NCBI GenBank assembly: GCA_002502245.1
Contig: DAPW01000009.1
Span: 1 to 15,903 of the forward strand
Direction: 5' to 3'
Source of the DNA: Methanoregula sp. UBA154
GTDB lineage: Archaea; Halobacteriota; Methanomicrobia; Methanomicrobiales; Methanospirillaceae
Length of the DNA stretch: 15,903 nt
The notes below the pieces were generated by a model. That model was given only the letters and a program-made list of their open reading frames with translations, was not told the origin of the DNA and did not search any database. Shown here in pieces: positions 7,078 through 14,067 of the stretch (positions within the stretch are counted from its first letter, which is position 1; the number at the start of each line of letters is the position of its first letter). A program made the translations under genes and the position numbers.

Positions 7078-7086
7078 ACTAATGTA
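7072..7086 (-). promoter_or_regulatory. Second palindromic operator-like site, over the TATA region
   Basis: TATATT-ACT-AATGTA repeats the first site with one mismatch in the inverted symmetry. It overlaps the upstream edge of the TATA-like box. The 33-base centre-to-centre distance is close to three helical turns. Confidence 0.5.
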
Positions 7087-7226
7087 TAAAATTTGTGTGA
7101 GCCGGCTCTGTGAAAAAAAGACGGTACAGCAGATCGGCCGGGAGAATCCCTGAGCTGCAGAAGCCGCCCTGATCCTTTTTTTCTTTCTCCCGCCGGCCGG
7201 GGGGATCTGCAATTTCCCTGTCAGCG

Positions 7227-7234
7227 AAAAAAAA
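7227..7234 (-). terminator. T8 terminator after the dodecin gene
   Basis: On the minus strand a run of eight T begins 2 bases after the TAA stop at 7237-7239. This is a good archaeal-type termination signal. Further A/T runs near 7112-7118 and 7177-7190 lie in the same gap, which otherwise holds no gene. Confidence 0.55.
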
Positions 7235-7236
7235 GC

Positions 7237-7470
7237 TTATTCCCGTTCCACAATGAACGCGACTTTCACATCGGCACGGTATTCGACAATCCGGTTGTCC
7301 TGTACTTTTGCCGTGCACCGTTTTACATCAATACCCGTGATATTCCTGATGGTCTGGGATGCTGCTTCTACGGCATTTGCGGCTGCCTCTTCCCAGCTGT
7401 TGGGTGAGCTGCCGATCAATTCTACAACCTTTGCAACGGATGGATGATCTTTCGTATGCGTTTCTTTCAT
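7237..7470 (-). CDS. Dodecin family protein
   Basis: A 77-residue protein from the ATG at 7470, chosen because AAGGAG at 7480-7485 lies 9 bases upstream; the ATG at 7479 touches that site. The sequence covers the complete small beta-alpha-beta-beta dodecin fold: VAKVVELIGSSPNSWEEAA, then a helix rich in Ala, then DVKRCTAKVQDNRIVEYRAD and VKVAFIVE. Dodecins form hollow 12-mers that store or buffer flavins in the cytosol. The usual flavin-stacking Trp of the central strand (as in Halobacterium dodecin Trp36) appears to be Gly46 in this protein by eye, while the Gln in KVQDNR fits the flavin-contacting Gln. The gene stands alone and is followed by a T8 terminator. The family call is firm; the ligand is uncertain. 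Confidence 0.9.
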   Translation of the reverse strand: MKETHTKDHPSVAKVVELIGSSPNSWEEAAANAVEAASQTIRNITGIDVKRCTAKVQDNRIVEYRADVKVAFIVERE

Positions 7471-7485
7471 CTTTGTCATCTCCTT

Positions 7486-7803
7486 AAACGCCCTTCTGCG
7501 GGATAGGGTAGGATAGCGGTACGGTAAGATATGCTTTTGGCTGAATTGCACCATTTGATTTGATGCACCTGGCTTCCGTTATGGTCTCTGGTTGTCGATT
7601 CGGTTGTCGATCCCGGTAATCCCGGCCGGACACCGTACTTGTACGTTTCGCAGCCGGCAGCAGGTGACGGGTATCACAACCGCCGGAATACCCATTTTGG
7701 GGCACCTCATTTCTCCGGCAAAGGAGGAGAGTTCCGGAGGGATGGCCGGTCCGGGCCCTTAAAATCCCCGGATTACCCGTTTTTTGCACTTTTTGACCGT
7801 GTT
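7486..7803. other. Upstream region of the dodecin gene, no supported gene
   Basis: The open frames look like shadows. A short tandem repeat is seen near 7590-7615 (CGGTTGTCGAT repeated with little spacing). A weak minus-strand TATA-like candidate (AGCATATCTTA) lies near 7528-7540. Confidence 0.3.
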
Positions 7804-7904
7804 GGGTGAAAAACCGACAGTGTTCCGGCTGAAAACCGGTATTTCCCCGCCGGTGGATGTCAGCAGGATATGGCAGAGTCAGGGAGGCGGAAAAGAAGGG
7901 GGAT
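7804..7904 (+). repeat. Dispersed ~100-bp repeat, copy 2
   Basis: The first 26 bases are identical to copy 1 at 5389, and the remainder is about 70% identical without gaps until GGCAGAGTCAGG, weaker thereafter. It lies in a gene-poor region, here not overlapping a stop codon. The following bases to 8076 are G-rich and hold no supported gene. Confidence 0.6.
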
Positions 7905-8076
7905 CGGGCTCCCGGAGGGCAGGGGGGGAAAACCGGGGATTTTCGCCAAACGCCGGTGCGGGAGATCTGATCTCCGGTGGGGCTTCGTGCCGGTCCGGGA
8001 TTTCCTGCATGAAAATTTTCACGAATACCTTCGGCAGTCCCCGCAACACGGGCTTCCCCGGAGTCTGAGTCTGTCT

Positions 8077-8604
8077 TCAGATCGTTTTTTTGAATTTTTC
8101 GATCTCCCGGAAAAAATTATGTTTTTCGAGAAATGCCTTGACTCCCGCAATTCCTTTTTCGAGATAGATGACTCCGATCAGCATTTCGAACCGGGCTGCC
8201 AGCAGATCGGTTGCAGGATCATCCCATCTCTTTTTACTCTCCTCATCCGGTCCCCAGAGGATAAAATTCTGCAGGTGGATGCGGTTTTTTGCGAACCAGT
8301 GAAGCGTTTCGTTCTTCCCGTAAAATTCCCGGAAATCATTGATCGCTTTGGGTGTTGCGCTCTCTTTTCCGGGAACGTGTTCGAGGATCGCAAAATCCAG
8401 GACATAATCCCCGATGGTCTCCAGGCTCTTGTCCGCCGGGATCTTCCGGAGCTGTTCAAATTCAATCTTCTCGTTCAGGAACGCGTTGCTGATGATCGCA
8501 CTGACCAGGCGTTCTTTATCCTTGACCGGATATCCCAGAAAAAACCTTTCCACCGGATAACATATCTCGTGCAGGTAACTCGCCCATTCCGCTTTCTGCT
8601 CCAT
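8077..8604 (-). CDS. RNase III-fold domain protein, partly degenerate active site
   Basis: A 175-residue protein from the ATG at 8604, supported by GGGAG with 5 bases of spacing. Earlier in-frame starts extend into the neighbouring gene and read as non-coding. The RNase III domain appears as LETIGDYVLDF at 61-71, matching the LEFLGDSVL signature, and ARFEMLIGVIYLEKG at 137-151, matching the EALIGAIYLD helix. Glu62, Asp66 and Glu140 are at catalytic or structural positions. Lys59 and Ala137 replace two acidic residues (E. coli Glu38 and Asp114). No double-stranded-RNA-binding domain is present, so it resembles a Mini-III layout. It could be a weak nuclease, an RNA-binding derivative, or a nuclease with altered metal binding. 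It lies 109 bases downstream of the P-loop kinase gene on the same strand. Confidence 0.7.
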   Translation of the reverse strand: MEQKAEWASYLHEICYPVERFFLGYPVKDKERLVSAIISNAFLNEKIEFEQLRKIPADKSLETIGDYVLDFAILEHVPGKESATPKAINDFREFYGKNETLHWFAKNRIHLQNFILWGPDEESKKRWDDPATDLLAARFEMLIGVIYLEKGIAGVKAFLEKHNFFREIEKFKKTI

Positions 8605-8713
8605 ACGATCTCCCGTTCTGGTATGAACAGCAGGTTTGTCTCCGGAGGGATAACGTTTACCGATCCAACCCGGCTGCGTACACATCATCGCGAGGTTTCC
8701 GGCTAAAAAGCCC

Positions 8714-9241
8714 TCAGAGCATACACCAGATCTCCCTGATGGCTGAGTACATCTCAGGAACGGAGGTTGTCGCCGAAAATTCCTGCCGGGTTGCATGAAA
8801 ATGTGCTTCCCTGCTCCACAGGGTATCCCAGGCACATTCAATCCCATCGTGGATGAGCGGCACAGAATATGCGACCGGTGCCCACCGGAATGGCGCAGGA
8901 ATCTTTTTCTGCCGCTGTGAAGTCCGGGCTATGCAGGTGTCCGGCGGGAGCACGAGCCAGATTACCGATACCGGGATCTTTGAGCAGAGAAGATTATCCC
9001 GGACTTCCTCCACGTAGGGGCCCATACCGCTGAATTCCAGGATTCCCGGTGTCGACTTCCTGCAGAGGGCAAGAAAATGATTCCAGGCCCGTTCCTCTCC
9101 GGAGACCGTACCATCACCATACCGGATCCGGCAGCCATCGATCGATGCATACGGGAAACCGGTATCCCGTGCCAGGAGTTCCGCAAGCGTTGTCTTGCCG
9201 GAGCCCAGCGTCCCGATTATCAGGATTTTTTGGGGTTTCAT
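8714..9241 (-). CDS. P-loop NTPase, small-molecule kinase-like
   Basis: A 175-residue protein with Walker A GTLGSGKTT at residues 10-18, following a hydrophobic strand (KILIIG). This is the pattern of adenylate-kinase-like and AAA-33 P-loop kinases. A substrate-side segment YASIDGCRIRYGDGTVSGEE follows, then a strand ending IWLVLPP, which resembles the base-binding part of nucleoside or shikimate kinases, and ARTSQRQKK, a candidate lid. The substrate is unknown. The ATG at 9241 is taken because the P-loop strand begins there; only a weak AAGGA precedes it. An A/T-rich box at 9294-9311 may serve as its promoter. The RNase III-like gene lies downstream and may be co-transcribed. The enzyme class is fairly certain; the reaction is not. 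Confidence 0.7.
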   Translation of the reverse strand: MKPQKILIIGTLGSGKTTLAELLARDTGFPYASIDGCRIRYGDGTVSGEERAWNHFLALCRKSTPGILEFSGMGPYVEEVRDNLLCSKIPVSVIWLVLPPDTCIARTSQRQKKIPAPFRWAPVAYSVPLIHDGIECAWDTLWSREAHFHATRQEFSATTSVPEMYSAIREIWCML

Positions 9242-9293
9242 TGTAAATTTTTCCTTAGATGAGCCCTGTACGTCGATGTCAGTCTCTCCTGCC

Positions 9294-9311
9294 TTTTTTA
9301 AAAAAAGAAAA
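9294..9311 (-). terminator. T/A-rich tract: terminator of the broken nuclease and possible promoter of the kinase
   Basis: On the minus strand the tract reads GGTTTTCTTTTTTTAAAA. It follows the YhcG-like nuclease by about 27 bases and precedes the kinase ATG by about 53-70 bases, so it can serve as a T-tract terminator, a TATA-like box, or both. Confidence 0.4.
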
Positions 9312-9337
9312 CCAGGTTTCCTTTCTTGTGGACAAAA

Positions 9338-9862
9338 TTATTCCCCTTTCCCCCGCGCAGCGAGCCGCTCCCGTGCAATCGCCACAGCAGTCTTGAGTTT
9401 GTGTTCCAGCACTTCGCGGGGCGGTAGTTCGGTGAGATACTCGGCCACACGAATGCTGCACGCTTCGAGTTCGAGCAGTTCAACGTGCCCTGCCGAGGAG
9501 CCTGCACAGAGGAAAAGCCCGATTGGCGCTTCTTCCCCCTCCTGGCGGTCGTATTTATCCAGCCAGCGCAGGTAGAGTTCTACCTGTCCTTTGTCGGCTG
9601 CCTTAAACTTCCCCAGTTTGAGGTCGATGACAACCAGCCTGCGCAGTTTCCGGTGATAGAAGAGCAGATCGATGTAGTAATCCTCGGCATCAACGGTGAT
9701 CCTCTTTTGCCGTGCGACAAACGAGAAATCAGTACCAAGTTCGAGAATGAAACGCTCCAGTTCCCGGAGGATGGAGTTTTCCAGATCCTTTTCTGAAAAT
9801 GTATCGGACAGGCCGAGAAAGTCAAGGAAGTACGGGCTCTTGAAGACAAGGTCCGGGGTCAT
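9338..9862 (-). pseudogene. YhcG/DUF1016-type PD-(D/E)XK nuclease, C-terminal half
   Basis: A 174-residue open frame beginning MTPDLVFKSPYFLDFLGL, which in intact YhcG-family proteins is an internal sequence, not an N-terminus. The nuclease core is visible: YYIDLLFYHRKLRRLVVIDL then KLGKF, giving the D...D/E-x-K pattern, then QVELYLRWLDKY and PIGLFLC. It belongs to the same gene as the upstream half at 9859-10482; restoring the frame twice joins them. The family is a PD-(D/E)XK nuclease linked to DNA processing or mobile elements. As sequenced it is probably not made as a complete protein. Sequencing error in homopolymers is an alternative to real decay. Confidence 0.8.
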
Positions 9863-10482
9863 CCGGTCTTCGTCCCGGAGGGCTGCGAGTTCGTTGCGGG
9901 CAAGTTCTTCCGGTTTTTTTTAAAAGAGCAGTTCGTTCGAACAACATCCCCTGGATTTTTGCCTGGAGGGTCCGGACACTCCATCGTTTTTAGCCGGCAC
10001 ATTTCCGTGTAAAACCCGCGGGCAAGCGGATCCTCGATATAGATAAGTAACCTGAAATGCGACCAGCTCAATTGTCCACACAGTGTGTGGATTATTGTTC
10101 TCTCGGGGAATATCTCCGCGAACCGGATCATATTGAAGAGATTGGTTCTCGTAAAGCCAGTGCCATACTGCATGACCAGTTGATCAGACAGGATTTTGAC
10201 TACGTGTTTACCGTACGCTGCACGTGAATCATTAAGAATTTCTTTCCGGACGCGCTCACCAATATCCCAATAGAGCAGGACCATCTCTGCATTTACCCCG
10301 CCGGCAACCCTGATGCGGGCCGATTCAATGAGAGACCTGAGATCCCCGAGTAATACCGCAGGAACTGATGATGGCCCGCTATCCTGTGCTCCCGGGGATA
10401 GTACTTCACCGCTCTTTTTCATCAGTTTCTTTCCTGCGTTCCTCATCAGATCGTCTCCATCAGCAATTTCCTGTTCCGTCAT
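9859..10482 (-). pseudogene. YhcG/DUF1016-type nuclease, N-terminal half, frameshifted
   Basis: The first ~170 residues match the DUF1016 N-terminal domain: LLGDLRSLIESARIRVAGGV, VLLYWDIGERVRKEI, LSDQLVMQYGTGFTRTNL, CGQLSWSHFRLL and DPLARGFYTEMCRL. After CRL the frame is lost at an A5 run (T5 at 9987-9991 on the plus strand). The next frame reads WSVRTLQAKIQGMLFERTAL, and a second +1 shift at an A8 run (9914-9921) leads to KPEELARNELAALRDEDR and then the C-terminal half. The last ~45 residues of this open frame are therefore spurious. The ATG at 10482 has no ribosome binding site; a TATA-like box at 10531-10540 fits a short leader. Family call firm; functional status doubtful. Confidence 0.8.
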
Positions 10483-10530
10483 CGTTTACATCGGTACCGG
10501 AATTGTCCACACACCGTGCGTGCAGAGGGA

Positions 10531-10541
10531 AATTTTATTGT
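10531..10541 (-). promoter_or_regulatory. TATA-like box of the YhcG-type nuclease gene
   Basis: On the minus strand the sequence is ACAATAAAATT, about 50-60 bases before the ATG at 10482. This predicts a leader of about 28 bases. Confidence 0.35.
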
Positions 10542-10694
10542 CTGGAGCAGGGATTTAGCGATAATTGTTTCCCGGTTAATGGGGGGAGCGTCTGGTGATA
10601 AAGGATCAGGTGCGGAGGGTGAAAGAGAAAAGCCAGTGCCCTGCACCGGTAAAACGACAATGGTGGCAGGCACGGCGTCTCCCAAAGTCGCAGG

Positions 10695-10945
10695 AGGATC
10701 CATGAATTTTCTTTTTTTCTGGGATTTTCAAGGTACGTCTCGAGCATCGCCTCCGCCTTTGCCCGGTCCTCTGCCTCGTGGGTTGCTGACGCGTGTGCGT
10801 CCGGAGACCAGTTCTTCTCCAGGAGCCTCAGGGCGTCCTCCCGTGCTGGTGGGATCCCCTGGAGCTGCCGGTCCGAGAGTTGCCGGATCACGGCATGGAC
10901 CGCGGTCCCGGGCGAGAGCCAGAATTCCAGAGGTACATCATCGCA
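10695..10945 (-). pseudogene. Remnant of a RecB/UvrD-type PD-(D/E)XK nuclease domain
   Basis: Read on the minus strand, this stretch encodes EFWLSPGTAVHAVIRQLSD, then GIPPAREDALRLLEKNWSPD, then HEAEDRAKAEAMLETYLEN. This matches the helical start of the C-terminal nuclease domain in archaeal UvrD/REP-type helicases (SPGTAxHxVIExLS, WSPDA, a charged helix, MLxxYL). The conserved Glu/Asp-x-Lys nuclease core that should follow is missing. After YLEN the frame continues into low-complexity sequence to a stop at 10535. There is no helicase sequence upstream. It is a fragment, probably left by deletion or rearrangement. A long plus-strand frame over the same bases is a shadow. Confidence 0.55.
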
Positions 10946-11004
10946 TCACCGATTGCGAGGCAGAGAAGCGATCCCTGACAGCGGTCGGGCGTTGTGATTT
11001 TCAT
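10941..11004 (-). pseudogene. Remnant of an ADP-ribosylglycohydrolase (DraG family) N-terminus
   Basis: From the ATG at 11004 the frame reads MKITTPDRCQGSLLCLAIGD, matching the start of ADP-ribosylglycohydrolases (RxxGSLLGLAIGDALG). After GDA the frame is lost and the nuclease-domain remnant begins within a few codons; a VPLEFW in another frame could be a trace of the next family residues. None of the metal-binding motifs are present. It is a truncated relic fused by deletion to the preceding fragment. Bases 11005-11123 hold no recognisable coding sequence. Confidence 0.45.
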
Positions 11005-11123
11005 CCCGGCATCTTCCCGCTGATACGAATGATGCCCGGTGTCGTGAACATTCCGGTTCGACGAAGATCTGAAAAAGAAAAAATTCAGCCTTGTCAGAAG
11101 ATCGATCCCGGAGTATCGTGAAA

Positions 11124-11684
11124 TCAATAATCGGGAAATGTCTTCCTCTGCGCTTTCAGGGTCTCCAGCGCATCGCGGTACCCGTGCTGTATTGCACCCC
11201 CGGATAACGCATCGATCAGCAGATCGGTCAGGGGCAGGTACACGGACAAAAATTTCTCCCCCTGGCCCCGCCCGTCCTCCAGGTTGTCCATCCGGTCGCA
11301 GAGTTTGACAAGGATGGCCTGAGACGGGGCCTGGTTGATCCTGTCCAGGGTGTCTGCCAGCCGGTCCGCTTTTCCTTTGAGCGCATCGTTCTTCGTGAGT
11401 GCGGAGACGATTGAGAACAGCTCATCGCGTTCCTGTTGCGGAAGTTCCATCTGACGCAGGGTTTCCCTGACGATATCTTCACCGCCTTTGCAGTCTTCCA
11501 TCACGTCATGCAGCCATGCCGCGATGATGCCGGTGTGGGTGCCCCCGAAGAACTTCACCCGTGTTGCAACCCGCTCCGGGTGAACAATGTAGGGCGTCTT
11601 CCCGTCCTTCCGGAACTGGCCCCGGTGTGCCCGCGCTGCGGCGGTTTTTGCGATTTGTTTGGCGTTTTTCTGCACTGCGGTCAT
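11124..11684 (-). CDS. HD-domain phosphohydrolase, SpoT/MESH1-like
   Basis: A 186-residue, single-domain protein. The motifs follow the ppGpp hydrolase pattern: AHRGQFRKDGKTPYIVHPER at 19-38 with the metal ligand His35, AAWLHDVMEDC at 55-65 with His59, Asp60 and the Glu63-Asp64 pair, and LVKLCDRMDNL at 125-135 with Asp130 and Asn134. These are the expected metal and catalytic positions, so it looks intact. In bacteria and animals such enzymes remove the 3'-pyrophosphate of (p)ppGpp, or the phosphate of NADPH. In archaea, which mostly lack ppGpp, the substrate is not established. No synthetase domain is present. The ATG at 11684 has no clear ribosome binding site. It lies among gene remnants, suggesting a dynamic locus rather than an operon. 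Confidence 0.82.
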   Translation of the reverse strand: MTAVQKNAKQIAKTAAARAHRGQFRKDGKTPYIVHPERVATRVKFFGGTHTGIIAAWLHDVMEDCKGGEDIVRETLRQMELPQQERDELFSIVSALTKNDALKGKADRLADTLDRINQAPSQAILVKLCDRMDNLEDGRGQGEKFLSVYLPLTDLLIDALSGGAIQHGYRDALETLKAQRKTFPDY

Positions 11685-11740
11685 CTGAACGAAGATCCGG
11701 GCGGGTGACGGGATAAGGGTGGCGATGAGTCTCCCGCGAC

Positions 11741-11842
11741 CCCGTACTTCAGGTATTCCGGGAATCCCCGGCCTTTGAGATACCGGTCGAACTCCGCAAG
11801 GATGGCGGCTTTCTTTCTTTCCGTAATCCGGCTGGTGCCGAT
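11741..11842 (-). pseudogene. Fragment of an AAA/DUF4143 ATPase
   Basis: The minus strand encodes SRITERKKAAILAEFDRYLK then GRGFPEYLKYG, matching residues 173-202 of the intact ATPase at 5778-7043 (GRITAKKKAAVLGEFDRYLT, GGGFPEYLKY). The nucleotide sequences are also clearly alike. Walker motifs, the rest of the ATPase and DUF4143 are absent. Similarity stops abruptly at both ends. It is the relic of another member of this multicopy family. Confidence 0.7.
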
Positions 11843-11858
11843 CACTTGCTTGCTGTCT

Positions 11859-12401
11859 TTAAGGGATCTTTTCCAGCTCTGATATTCTGGCCTCCAGGCT
11901 CGCAATCTTTTTCTTCAGCTGGAGAACCTCCTCGCCCACGTCCAGCGTAACCTGTGTCTGTTCCGTTTGTGAGGGCTGGGATTGCCCGGGTTTGACCTCC
12001 TTTTTTTTCAGGACCGGTTGGGTCGATCCGGAATTGACCCGGTGGGTGATGACAATCTTTTTTGTTTCAATGGTATCGGCATCCAGGGTCCCGGGGACAT
12101 CGATAGTTCCCAGGATCTTTACACCTCCAGGATAATCGCTGCCCCAGTTCAGGGTAAGCTTGTCGTCGAAATCATGGACAAGGGCACGGCGGCGGGGATT
12201 TTCATTCTCCGTCCTCCTGCCGGCATTATCGATATCCAGATCGGTGCCGATATCTTTCCTGGTACCTATGATAGCCATGATCGGCGCATCAACAACCACG
12301 CGGTTCTCTTCCAGCCTGATGTCGGCGGGTCCTTCAAATACAATCGGGGTTGGTTTTAGTATGGGTGTGGGTTTTTTCTGAGGTTCTCTTGGGGGTGGCA
12401 T
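11859..12401 (-). CDS. Unrecognised protein with C-terminal coiled coil
   Basis: A 180-residue protein from the ATG at 12401, preceded by AAGGAGGAGATTT, a strong ribosome binding site; an upstream in-frame ATG at 12443 overlaps the neighbouring gene's end. I do not recognise the family. Residues 1-25 are Pro/Lys-rich and unstructured. The middle is predicted to be beta-rich (DDKLTLNWGSDYPGGVKILG then TIDVPGTLDA and KKIVITHRV), reminiscent of short beta-helical or stalk segments. A Ser/Gln/Thr-rich linker follows, and the last ~30 residues (VLQLKKKIASLEARISELEK) form a heptad coiled coil suited to oligomerisation. There is no signal peptide or membrane segment. It lies 44 bases after the EEP-fold gene on the same strand, so the two are probably co-transcribed. 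Function unknown. Confidence 0.75.
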   Translation of the reverse strand: MPPPREPQKKPTPILKPTPIVFEGPADIRLEENRVVVDAPIMAIIGTRKDIGTDLDIDNAGRRTENENPRRRALVHDFDDKLTLNWGSDYPGGVKILGTIDVPGTLDADTIETKKIVITHRVNSGSTQPVLKKKEVKPGQSQPSQTEQTQVTLDVGEEVLQLKKKIASLEARISELEKIP

Positions 12402-12445
12402 AAATCTCCTCCTTATTATGTTTTGTGTATAGTTATACTTCATAT

Positions 12446-13810
12446 CTATTTCGAAACACAGCGCAACGTAAACGTCAGCGCCTTGTGATCGGACAGGTTC
12501 TCACCAGTTGCACTCTGCGGCATCGATACCGCCATATCCAGGATATCAACCACGAATGGATGGCGTTCGGATGGTTTCTCCACAAAAACGTAGTCGATCC
12601 GAAGGGGATCATTGAGCGTCCCCTGGTTCCCTAATCCCATACGGATTGCCATGTCCTCCAGTCCGAGCTCATCCTGCAGAATCGTTTTGAGCGTATCACG
12701 GCCCCCATAATTATCCTTATCTTCACCTGTATAGGGTGAAGGAACGGGAGAACCAGCTTCATCGGTCAGACCGTCGATGTTGAAGTCCCCGGCGACAACG
12801 ACAATTGACTCCGGATGTCGGTTTTCCCTGATGAACCGGGCGAGGTCATGGAGTTGTGTCTCCCGTACCGTGGTCCGCTCGCCCGGCAGGGGATCTTTGA
12901 TATCGGTGCCTGCATTATGGATTGCTTGTTTGAGCTGGTTCGCGTACTCACCCGCCGTGTCGATCGCTTCGCTGATATCTCCCCCGTAATGAAGGTGGGT
13001 ATGGAAGAAATCAATGATGCCGAAGGGCGTCTGCGTACGCGTGAGCAGAACCCCTTTTCGGGAGTAGAATTCCAGATCCCTGTCGCCACGACCCCGGTTC
13101 TGGAACGCGGAAAAATCCGCGAAAAGGAGGCCTGTCTTATCCGTCATCAGGAGAGCCAGCAGCCCGGGATCCTCGTGATAATGATGGGCAACGGCCAGGG
13201 GAAAATATGTCCAGGGTATAAATTCCTGACCAAACGGCGTAGACTCATCATGGAGTCTTACCGTCTCTTTTCCCGAGAGATGAAGGTATTCCATCTCATG
13301 CCACACCTCGCAGAGGAGCGCTACGTCGAACCGTCCGTCATCGAGAAACTTTCTGATGTTCAATGCCCGGTGGCCCAATGGAACCAATCCGTTCGAGCCG
13401 GGATAAAAGTACTTTTTATTCAGTTTCTTGTCGACTTCGTCTGTTATCTTCGCCCGTAACGCAGCTGCGAAACCGGGTAATAACGCCTCACCTGCAGCTG
13501 CACCTGCTTCTGATTCTTCCTTATGAATTATTTCGATAAGGTTATTCCTGACGTTCTCATAGAATCCGGTCCCCCCGAACGTTACGAAAAGGTCACGGGG
13601 AATTCTCACAAAATGGGTCAGGTGGGTATTGAAGACCATGGTCCGCAACTCCTCTGCAGGGCTGTTCCACCGGCGCCACACTTCCCGAAAGCCGGGGTGT
13701 TCCCCTTCCCCGAACCGGTGCCGTGCGATCGTTGCTGCCATCGAGTAGGGAGGGTCGATGTCGCCGATCCGATCACAAATGGCTCTCAAACCAAGCTGTT
13801 CATCTGTCAT
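12446..13810 (-). CDS. Endonuclease/exonuclease/phosphatase (EEP) fold protein
   Basis: A 454-residue protein with the metal-dependent EEP motifs in order: Asn61 in MVFNTHL, Glu168 in VALLCEVWHE, the FFHTHLHYGG strand at 268-277, GDFN at 341-344, Asp406 in RIDYVFV, and SDH at 440-442. All key residues are present, so phosphodiesterase or nuclease activity is expected. An unusual feature is about 107 residues between the Asn and the Glu motifs, normally some 30; the insertion includes a charged/Ala-rich helix and a Lys-rich stretch. The first ~55 residues are also extra. There is no signal peptide or membrane segment. The ATG at 13810 lacks a ribosome binding site and may be leaderless. It is followed after 44 bases by the coiled-coil gene. 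Substrate unknown. Confidence 0.85.
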   Translation of the reverse strand: MTDEQLGLRAICDRIGDIDPPYSMAATIARHRFGEGEHPGFREVWRRWNSPAEELRTMVFNTHLTHFVRIPRDLFVTFGGTGFYENVRNNLIEIIHKEESEAGAAAGEALLPGFAAALRAKITDEVDKKLNKKYFYPGSNGLVPLGHRALNIRKFLDDGRFDVALLCEVWHEMEYLHLSGKETVRLHDESTPFGQEFIPWTYFPLAVAHHYHEDPGLLALLMTDKTGLLFADFSAFQNRGRGDRDLEFYSRKGVLLTRTQTPFGIIDFFHTHLHYGGDISEAIDTAGEYANQLKQAIHNAGTDIKDPLPGERTTVRETQLHDLARFIRENRHPESIVVVAGDFNIDGLTDEAGSPVPSPYTGEDKDNYGGRDTLKTILQDELGLEDMAIRMGLGNQGTLNDPLRIDYVFVEKPSERHPFVVDILDMAVSMPQSATGENLSDHKALTFTLRCVSK

Positions 13811-14067
13811 GTATACACAATTTCATAAGGGTAAGAATTAAGAAAAACGTTTTGATGTATTGATGAGAATAAGTCAGCTGTTTCTCTCCTGGTTTTTCCT
13901 GAAATCCCCGATAGGATAAATCTCCTTGGATCCTGTAGTTTTTGTCAGCCTCGCTCGTACGAACGGATCACGGGCAAAAAACCGAGGAATCCTTCTTCAC
14001 CGGCAAACCGTTCTTACAAAGAATGAACGACCCCGTCCATAATCACACCGTGCCCAACGGACGCCGG
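13811..14067. other. Gene-poor region before the EEP gene, possible coding remnant
   Basis: No intact gene. On the minus strand, 13874-13996 is an open stretch of 40 codons without a start (includes RFFARDPFVRARLTKTTGSK and IYPIGDFRKNQER) whose composition is protein-like. It may be the tail of a decayed gene, but no family is recognised. A weak A/T box (CTTAATTCTTA on the minus strand) near 13833-13843 could serve the EEP gene. Confidence 0.3.

Noticed and set aside
10069..10513. AATTGTCCACACA seen both inside the YhcG-type gene and just upstream of it
   Set aside because: A 13-base match is expected by chance in a window of this size and the flanks do not align.
10516..11121. Plus-strand open frame of 201 codons
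   Set aside because: Low-complexity Ser/Pro/Arg-rich translation; the opposite strand holds recognisable nuclease-domain and DraG-like fragments.
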